Positions 57,964-64,000 of a stretch of DNA of 64,000 nucleotides are shown in pieces. Location: positions 1 to 64,000 of the forward strand of contig NZ_BAGA01000116.1 of assembly GCF_000308595.1 (NCBI RefSeq), in the 5' to 3' direction. The notes below the pieces were generated by a model. The model did no database searches. It was given only the letters and a program-made list of their open reading frames with translations, and had not been told where the DNA came from. How positions within the stretch are numbered: position 1 is the stretch's first letter; each line of letters starts with the position of its first letter. A program made the position numbers and the translations under genes. Source of the DNA: Nocardia higoensis NBRC 100133 (lineage in GTDB: Bacteria; Actinomycetota; Actinomycetes; Mycobacteriales; Mycobacteriaceae).

Positions 57964-58248
57964 TCAGCCTGCCTCGGCGCGCCGGTCGGAGTGCCCGAGA
58001 TCGTGATGCGGCGCGACCCGATCGCGCACGCGCTGCTTGAGCACGGTGATCTCCGGGAAGCCGCCGTCGGCCTTGCGCTCCCACACCTGCTCGTCGTCGA
58101 CGGTGATCCGGAAGACCCCGCCCGACCCGGGGATCAGTGCCACCTCGCCGAGTTCCGTGCCGAACGTGCTCAGCAGTTCCTGCGCCATCCAGCTCGCCCG
58201 CAACAGCCAGCGGCACTGGGTGCAGTACTCGATCGCGACCCGCTTCAT
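57964..58248 (-). CDS. SelT/SelW/SelH (Rdx) family redox protein
   Basis: The 94-aa thioredoxin-like protein has a CTQC redox motif at residues 9-12 (YCTQCRWLLRASWMAQELL) and IPGSGGVFRITVDDEQVWER, matching the Rdx fold; the second Cys replaces selenocysteine of animal proteins. The role is presumed thiol redox. A weak ribosome site precedes the ATG. Confidence 0.87.
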   Translation of the reverse strand: MKRVAIEYCTQCRWLLRASWMAQELLSTFGTELGEVALIPGSGGVFRITVDDEQVWERKADGGFPEITVLKQRVRDRVAPHHDLGHSDRRAEAG

Positions 58249-58270
58249 GGGCAGCACGCTACCGCTCGGT

Positions 58271-58669
58271 TCACGACGGCGCTCGATCCAGGATGTCACC
58301 GTCGAGGTAGCGCCACTGCCCGTCCTCGCGGGCGAACCGGCTCACCTCGTGCAGCACGCCCCGTCCGGCGCTCGTCCGGTAGTGCGCGACGAACTCCACC
58401 ACGCCGGTGTCGTCGAACAGGCCGCCGCGTTCGGTGCGCACGATCTCCAGGAACTGCCAGCGCGTCTCGTCCGGGTCCAGCCGCGCCGGGCGGGTGCTCG
58501 AGTGCCAGGAGCGCAGCAGGTAGTCGGCATCGCCCTCGGCGAACGCGGTGTAGCGCGAGCGCATCAGCGCTTCGGCCGTCGCCGCGGGGCGATCGCCGGC
58601 CAGCAGCGGGCCACAGCAGGCGGCGTATTCGTCGCCGCGACGACAGGGGCAGCTCCGCGATGCGCTCAT
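58271..58669 (-). CDS. YchJ-family protein with SEC-C zinc motif
   Basis: The 132-aa protein starts MSASRSCPCRRGDEYAACCG, a SEC-C-like zinc site, followed by the YchJ domain (EALMRSRYTAFAEGDADYLLRSW, then FVAHYRTSAGRG). The ATG at 58669 follows GGAG. The function is unknown. It lies 22 bases upstream of the Rdx gene and is probably co-transcribed with it. Confidence 0.88.
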   Translation of the reverse strand: MSASRSCPCRRGDEYAACCGPLLAGDRPAATAEALMRSRYTAFAEGDADYLLRSWHSSTRPARLDPDETRWQFLEIVRTERGGLFDDTGVVEFVAHYRTSAGRGVLHEVSRFAREDGQWRYLDGDILDRAPS

Positions 58670-58811
58670 GCCGACATTCTCCTCCGGACCCCGTCGGGCG
58701 CATCGATCACCGGTGTGACGCCGCGCTGCCCGCCGAGCGGGGGAACCGCGGCGGGATCGGTGTGGCCGAGCACGCCCGGAGCGATGCGGCACATCGCCGG
58801 CTCGGTTCTGG

Positions 58812-59279
58812 TCATTCGAGTTCGTTTCGGACCCAGCGTAATTCGGCGGATCGGCCGGTCCGCGCCAGCTCGGCCGACAGCGCGGCGGTCTGCTCCCGCC
58901 AGCGGCGCAGGTCTGCCACATCGGGGGCGAGGTCGTAGTCGTGGTGGTGAGCGGCGCGGGACAGGGCCGACCACAGCGCGGCGACCGCGGCGGCGGTCCC
59001 GGGACCGGCGTAGACGCGCAGGGCGAGCAGCTGGGCCCGCATCGGGCAGCGCGCCAGGTCGGGGGCGACGCGGTGCCACAGGTCGTCGACGGCCTGTTCG
59101 AGTGCCAGGCGCAGGATCCACGCGGTGGCACGGGACCAGACGCCGCCCGCCGCGGTGACCTCGCCGTCGAGCAGGCGGTCGACGGCGTCCAGACGTTCGG
59201 CGACGGCCGGGCGGGGCGCGGGTTCGCGGATGCGGCGGCGCGTGCGGATGCGGCGGGTGCCGCGCGCGCGGTCGTTCAT
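58812..59279 (-). CDS. small helical protein coupled to SMC-like ATPase
   Basis: The 155-aa protein is all-helical by appearance, with a basic N-terminus. It contains a conserved-looking stretch LWSALSRAAHHHDYDL near residue 115, which includes an R-x4-H spacing as found in HEPN ribonucleases. This motif alone is weak evidence. Its ATG overlaps the stop of the ATPase gene (ATGA), so the two are made together and probably act together. No family is recognised with confidence. Confidence 0.6.
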   Translation of the reverse strand: MNDRARGTRRIRTRRRIREPAPRPAVAERLDAVDRLLDGEVTAAGGVWSRATAWILRLALEQAVDDLWHRVAPDLARCPMRAQLLALRVYAGPGTAAAVAALWSALSRAAHHHDYDLAPDVADLRRWREQTAALSAELARTGRSAELRWVRNELE

Positions 59280-61787
59280 CGGCGCAGCCACGCGATGAAT
59301 CGTTCGGTCTCGGCGATCAATTCGCGCATGCCGCGGCCGATCGGCACGTGCGCGGCGGCGGTGATGTCGCGCAACGCGTCGACCAGCCACCTGCCCTCGC
59401 GGGCGAGATGTTTGTTGAGGTGGTCGACGTTGTAGGTCACGCCCATGACCGCGAGCGCCACCATGGCGCGGGTGGTCTGCGCGTTCTCGATGTGGCGTTC
59501 GACCTCGCGGTGGTCCATGCCCGCGGCGAGCAGGTCGCGTCTGCTGCGGGCCAGAGCCGCGGCCTCCACCGCCGACCGGCAGCAGGTGGCGACGAGTTCG
59601 TCGGCGATGGCGGGCGGCAGCTGCGGAGTGCGCAGCAGGGAGCGGGCGTCGGCGAGGTAGCGGCGGATCGGATCGCCGACGGCGCGCACCTCGACCACGG
59701 AGCGCTCCCGACGTTGCACTTCCAGTACGTGCGCGTCCAGATCCATCCGGCGCACCGCCTCGGCCAGGCGCTCGTCGTGGGTGAACACGACCACCTGCCG
59801 GGTCTTGGCGACCGCGGCCAGCACCGTCGCCAGGCCGTCCACCTTGGCCGGGTCCATCGCCTGCACCGGATCGTCGATCATGACGAAGCGGAAGGGGCTG
59901 TCGGCCACCGTCGCCCGCGGCAGGAACAGCGACAATCCCAGCGCGTGCAACTCGCCCTGGCTCATCACGCCCAGCGCGGCGCCGTCCACCTGGTCGACGG
60001 TCACATCGAGCAGCACGCGCCGGGCGCTGCCCGCATTGCCCTGCAGACGGATGCCGCCCAGCTCGACATTGCTCTGCTGGCGCAGGGTCTGCCAGATCCA
60101 GCGGGACTGGGCTTCCAGCGGGGCCATCCGCTCGTCGCGCATCCGTGCCGTCAGCGCTTTGAGCCACTCCTCGGCCCGCTTGAGGGTGCGCAGTTCAGCG
60201 GCCTGCGCGTGCACCGCGCCCGCGTCGTCGAGCCAGGCCGCGAGCCGGGGCACCAGCGGGCTCCACACGCTGTCGAGGCGTTCGAACTCCTTGCGGGCGC
60301 GAGCGCGCACGGCGGTCAGCTCGTCGGTCAGGCAGCCATGGGCGTGGCGCAGGCGGTCGGCGAACTCACGCGCGTCGGCCGCGGTCACCGTGTGCGGGTC
60401 CTCGGGGAGCGCGCCGGGGACGCTGTGCCCGGCCCGGACCCGCTCGGCCATGGAAGCGAAACCCAGTGCGGCCCAGCGATACCAGACGCGGTGCAGAGCG
60501 GCGGTGTCGACCGCGGGCGGGACGGTGCGGGCCGGGTCGAGTTCGGCGGGCACCTGGCTCGGCAGTGCGTGGGCCGCGTGCCAGGCGGCGTGGAGGTCGG
60601 CCCGGGCGGCGGTGACGGCGGCGAGGCGGGCGGCAAGGTCCGCGAGGGTCCGGTCGGTGGCGGGCGATCCAGTCCTGATCCAGGGTGCCCCCGCCGCAGA
60701 CCGGGCAGGGGCACAAACCTGCCGCGGCGGCGTGCGCACGGGCCCGGCGCAGCAGGTCGAAGGTGCGCAGATCGGCGTCGACGTCGGTGGTGCTCAGCTG
60801 GTCGAGCGCGGCCGCGCAGGCGACGAGCCGGTCGGCGACGGCTGCGACCTCCTCGGAGTCGGGGACGGTGAGCGCCAGGATGGCGCGCAGCGCGGTGGTG
60901 TCGCCGGTGTCCGCGTCGCCGCGCAGATGCTCGGCCAGGGCGGCCAGATCGGGTCGCTCGGCGCGCAGGGCCGATGCCGCGCGAGCCGCGCGTTCGTCGG
61001 CGATGGCGTCGAGTTCGGCGAGCAGGGCGGCGCGGTCGGCGCGTGCCTGTTTGGCAGCGCGCTCGCCGTCGAGCCTGCGCGAGCGCAGCCGATCCTGGGC
61101 GGCGATCAGTTCGTCGAGGCCGAGAAGCTGGTGCAGGGCGTCGAACAAGTCGCTGGGACGGCCGTCCACCAAGCTGCCGAGCTCGCTGTAGGACAGGAAC
61201 GGGCGGTAGAGGTCGAGGACGGGCGCCCAGGCGGCGGCATCGAAATCGGCCGCTGTGCCGTCGGCCTGCCGCAGCGACCAGCGGGCTTCGTCGAGCGTCG
61301 CGCGGGCGTCCCATTCCTTGACGACCAGCGGTGCCGGTTCGGCACCGGCCGTGAGCAGCTCCAGTTCGATGCGGGTGCCCGCGCCGTCGTGCAGATTGCG
61401 CCAGCCCTCCCGCCACTCGGCCGAGCGACCGTCCCAGCGCCTGTTCCCGCCGGTCAGAGCGAGTTCGGCGGCCTCGGCGAAGCTGGACTTGCCGCTGCCG
61501 TTGCGCCCGACGACCAGCGTCAGGCCCGGGCCGGGTCGCAGTGCCAGCTCGGCCTGCGCCCCGATGCCGCGGAATCCGCGCACCCGGATCGCCCGCAGGA
61601 ACACCCCGGTGAAACCGAAACCGTCGGCGTCGGTGAAACCGCTTGCGGCCGGGAACGAGTCACCGAGCGCGCCCAAGACGACCGTCTCGACATCCGGCGG
61701 GACCGTGGGATCGGCGGCGATCCGCTGGGCGACCAGAGCGGCGAGGCTCGCCGCACCCGCCGTGTCGAGCGATCGCTGCCAACCCAC
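59276..61787 (-). pseudogene. SMC/Rad50-like zinc-hook ATPase, interrupted by a frameshift
   Basis: The GTG at 61787 follows GGAGGGGGG. The first part has Walker A GRNGSGKSSF near residue 94 and an LCPCPVCGGG zinc hook near residue 360. The second part, in another frame, has the signature SQGELHALGLSLFL, Walker B FVMIDDPVQAMD and the D-loop. Together they make one SbcC/RecN-type ATPase of about 836 aa. The frame changes between about 60690 and 60650; removing one base there (for example a G of the CCGG near 60655) would restore it. This may be a real mutation or a sequence error. The likely role is DNA repair or defence. Confidence 0.8.
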
Positions 61788-62479
61788 CCGGGAAATCCCC
61801 CCTCCAGCACGGCCGGATCCGCCCCCGCATCCGGCCTCCGTTGTCGAAAAGCCGAACGAAACGCTACCCGATCCCCCGGGTTCCGCACATCGGCCGAAGA
61901 GCCGACCACCAGGTCGCTCGGCGGAGGCCGCACCCGACGAGCGAGATGAGCGGAACTCCGGTGTCCGATCTCCGTCTCGACGTGGATCGGATGAGACGTG
62001 CACGTCGAGTTCGCCGGGGCGGAGTGTGGCTACTCGGCCGGTGCGGCGCCGCCCGGGCTTTCCGAGGAGTGTGCCGACGCCGGCACCCGTGCCGATGGTG
62101 CTGGTCATGCGGGACCAGGCATCCTTCTCGCGCTCGTACTCGCTTCTGACCGTGGCCTTGCCATCGAACGCGCGAACCTGCCCGCAAGGGATGGCAATGG
62201 CCATCGAAGGAGCCGCTGCGCTTCGATGTCCACCCCTCGACCAACCCAGACGGGCAGCTCGACGCGAAGCACCCGCGATGCGGGTGGTCCGGCGGAGCCG
62301 AACAGGACAGAATGCCAGACCGGTTGGTTCGGCGCAATACTTCGATGCACGCCAATTCCCGCCGCACACAGCGGTTTCCACGAAATCGCCAGGGGCCGAG
62401 CGCCGCGCTGTCGGTGCTCTCGGGTAGAAATCGGGCCAGAGACAGCGACCGCACCGACTCCGAGGGCGACACCCACCCG
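61788..62479. other. 692-base stretch without a recognisable gene
   Basis: No frame here gives a known protein. A minus-strand frame continuous with the ATPase start (about 62200 to 61788) reads partly protein-like, for example AFDGKATVRSEYEREKDAWS and TIGTGAGVGTLLGKPGRRRTG, but no family is recognised. The stretch lies between the ATPase gene and the 5'-truncated SWIM-type gene and could be a deletion scar. Confidence 0.5.
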
Positions 62480-64000
62480 ATGACTGCCAGGCCCGCCACG
62501 ACCCGCACGCCTGATCCGGCGACGGCGGCGCAGCGCAGGCGGCGGGTCACCGCGGGGCTCGACGAACTCGACATCTGGCTCGCCGATCAGGTGCGCACCG
62601 GCCTGGCGCGCATCGACGGATCGGCGAGCGGGTTCGAGGCGATGGCAGCGCGCATGGTCGACGCCCAGGCCCCTGCCGTAGCCGCCCGGCTGCGCGGACT
62701 CGCCTACGGCGATCGCGGCGCACCGGACCAGCCGCGCCGTACCCTCGCCGAGCTCGCGGCGCTGCACCTGCTGGTCATCGCGCATCGCGAACTCGACGAG
62801 CTGCCCCCGGCGCTCGCCGCCACGGTCCGCACCCACATCGGCTACCCGATGCCCACCGCGACCGTGCGGACCGAGCCCGCGGTGCGCGATCACTGGATGA
62901 CGCTGGGTATCCGGATCAGCGCCGACGACCGGCTGCACACCCGGCGCACCTGGCTGCGCGGCCGCCACACCCAGCGCTGGGCGCTGCTGGTGGAGCACAG
63001 TTTCGGCGACGATCCGGCCTTCCCCGCGACCGCGCCGCCGCCAGGGCGCATGGTCGACGCCGAACTGCACTACTACCCGGGCATCCCGCCGCTGCGGGCG
63101 CTGTGGGGTGTGCGGCACGGCGCCGAACAACCGTTCACGACCATTCCCGCGCCTGCTGCCCCCGCACCGGCCGACGCGCCACCCCATGGCACCGACTCGG
63201 CCTGCGAGGCGGCGCTGGCCGCCTACACCGAGGCGCTCTCGGCGGACCCGTGGCTGCGCTCGTGGCCGGTGTTGCTGCCCGAAGTGGTCCCGCTCGTCGA
63301 CGGGGAACGCCGGGCGGTGGTCGATGCGACGGGCGCGGCCCTGCCGCTGACCGGCCCGGTGCCGCCGTGGCGGATGCTCGGGGCCGCGGGCGGACATCCG
63401 GTGACGCTGTTCGGTGAGTGGACCGCCGACGGCCTGATCCCGATCTCGCTGCAGGCAGGCGGCGAGATCGTCGATGTGCGGGAGCCGGATACCGCGCCCG
63501 AATCCGGGTGGGTCCTCGGCCCGGCCGCCACAGCGGCGCCCGGCCCGGACGAGCTCACCACCACCGCGCTGCTCGGCACGGCCCGGCGGCCACCGGAACC
63601 GCGCGATCTGCCCGCTCCCGTGGCCGAACTGGTCGCCGAGCTGACCGGCGATCCGCCGCTCGTGCTGCTCGAAGCCGCGGCGCTGCGCGAGGTCTACGAA
63701 ATCGCCGCGCGCACCCCGGAGACCGCGACGCCACCGCGCCCCGCACCCGACGACCCGCGCCCGCTCCTGCCCGAGGCCGCCGCGATCCGCCTGTCGGAGC
63801 TGCTGCGCGCCCGGTCACCGTTCCTGCCCGAGTGGTTCGAGGCCGCGCTGCCCCACGACTACCGCGCACCGGACGCGCTGTGCGCGCGACTGCTCGAAAC
63901 CGCGCGGATCGATCCCGCCCTGCGCGACCCGCTGCTGCGCCTGGCCGGGGCGCGCGGGGAATGGCTGGCGGCGCAGCATCCGAGCTGGCACGAACTGCCG
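62480..64000 (+). CDS. SWIM-protein C-terminal region fused to DUF5691-like region (3' end outside window)
   Basis: A continuous frame of 507 codons runs from an ATG at 62480 past the window end. Residues 25-320 match the C-terminal region of actinobacterial SWIM zinc-finger proteins (AAGLDELDIWLADQVRTGLA-like start, MAARMVDAQAPAVAARLRGL, MVDAELHYYPGIPPLRALW, FGEWTADGLIPISLQ). The SWIM CxCxnCxH finger that should come first is not present. From about residue 345 (DELTTTALLGTARRPPEP) it resembles DUF5691, normally a separate downstream gene in a cluster with a MoxR ATPase and vWA proteins. It is either a natural fusion or the product of a deletion. No clear ribosome site is seen. Confidence 0.6.
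   Translation, partial: MTARPATTRTPDPATAAQRRRRVTAGLDELDIWLADQVRTGLARIDGSASGFEAMAARMVDAQAPAVAARLRGLAYGDRGAPDQPRRTLAELAALHLLVIAHRELDELPPALAATVRTHIGYPMPTATVRTEPAVRDHWMTLGIRISADDRLHTRRTWLRGRHTQRWALLVEHSFGDDPAFPATAPPPGRMVDAELHYYPGIPPLRALWGVRHGAEQPFTTIPAPAAPAPADAPPHGTDSACEAALAAYTEALSADPWLRSWPVLLPEVVPLVDGERRAVVDATGAALPLTGPVPPWRMLGAAGGHPVTLFGEWTADGLIPISLQAGGEIVDVREPDTAPESGWVLGPAATAAPGPDELTTTALLGTARRPPEPRDLPAPVAELVAELTGDPPLVLLEAAALREVYEIAARTPETATPPRPAPDDPRPLLPEAAAIRLSELLRARSPFLPEWFEAALPHDYRAPDALCARLLETARIDPALRDPLLRLAGARGEWLAAQHPSWHELP

Noticed and set aside
62105..63397. 430-codon minus-strand open frame near the right end
   Set aside because: It lies opposite the SWIM/DUF5691-like gene, which has the proper codon bias and family motifs.

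Overview
The window is high-GC actinobacterial chromosome with strong G/C bias at third codon positions, many GTG starts and frequent 4-base ATGA/GTGA overlaps between consecutive genes. Gene order from about 15 to 54 kb closely follows the mycobacterial Rv3229c-Rv3268 segment: secA1, Tgs3-like acyltransferase, DesA3 and its reductase, hpf, comF, lpqB-mtrB-mtrA, tmk, ahcY, alkB-rubredoxin-TetR, fbiA-fbiB, whiB2, manB, manA, a nucleotidyltransferase, rmlD, an LCP protein and a TIGR03089 protein. Together with two AlkB enzymes and two DesA3-type desaturases this points to Mycobacteriales, most likely Nocardia or a close relative. The genus is an inference.

0-15 kb is the more accessory part. 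It holds a partial DUF2797 protein, a uracil-DNA-glycosylase-like protein with a long disordered tail, and an orphan N6-adenine methylase divergent from a small zinc-ribbon operon. A vWA / PP2C / kinase-with-zinc-ribbon triad of the TerY-P type follows, then an FAD oxidase, an MFS exporter, a methyltransferase and a LuxR-type regulator. The oxidase-MFS gap and the LuxR promoter share a 14-bp palindrome.

15-26 kb holds secA1, then a plus-strand lipid block (WS/DGAT-like protein, DUF6912, ferredoxin-type reductase, two desaturases, BluB) lying between secA1 and hpf. Two desaturase-block promoters carry a common operator-like motif. 26-33.6 kb is the minus-strand cluster comF, lpqB, mtrB, mtrA, tmk, ahcY (envelope and cell-cycle signalling, dTMP synthesis, methyl cycle). 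Two inverted DnaA-box sequences lie between comF and lpqB. 33.7-37.4 kb is alkane oxidation: an alkB2-rubredoxin-rubredoxin-tetR operon with a 26-bp palindrome upstream, plus a second alkB downstream.

37.4-54.2 kb carries coenzyme F420 synthesis (fbiA-fbiB-Nudix), whiB2, and mannose/rhamnose sugar-nucleotide supply for the envelope (manB, SIS protein, manA, nucleotidyltransferase, rmlD, LCP ligase). It is interrupted by an XRE regulator/SDR pair and a phytoene-dehydrogenase-like oxidoreductase. 54.3-58.7 kb has a P450, a type-B carboxylesterase and small zinc/redox proteins.

The last 5 kb contains an SMC/Rad50-like zinc-hook ATPase split by a frameshift and coupled to a small helical protein. 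It ends with a partial gene that joins the C-terminal part of a SWIM-type protein to a DUF5691-like region but lacks the SWIM zinc finger. A 692-base stretch without a recognisable gene separates them.
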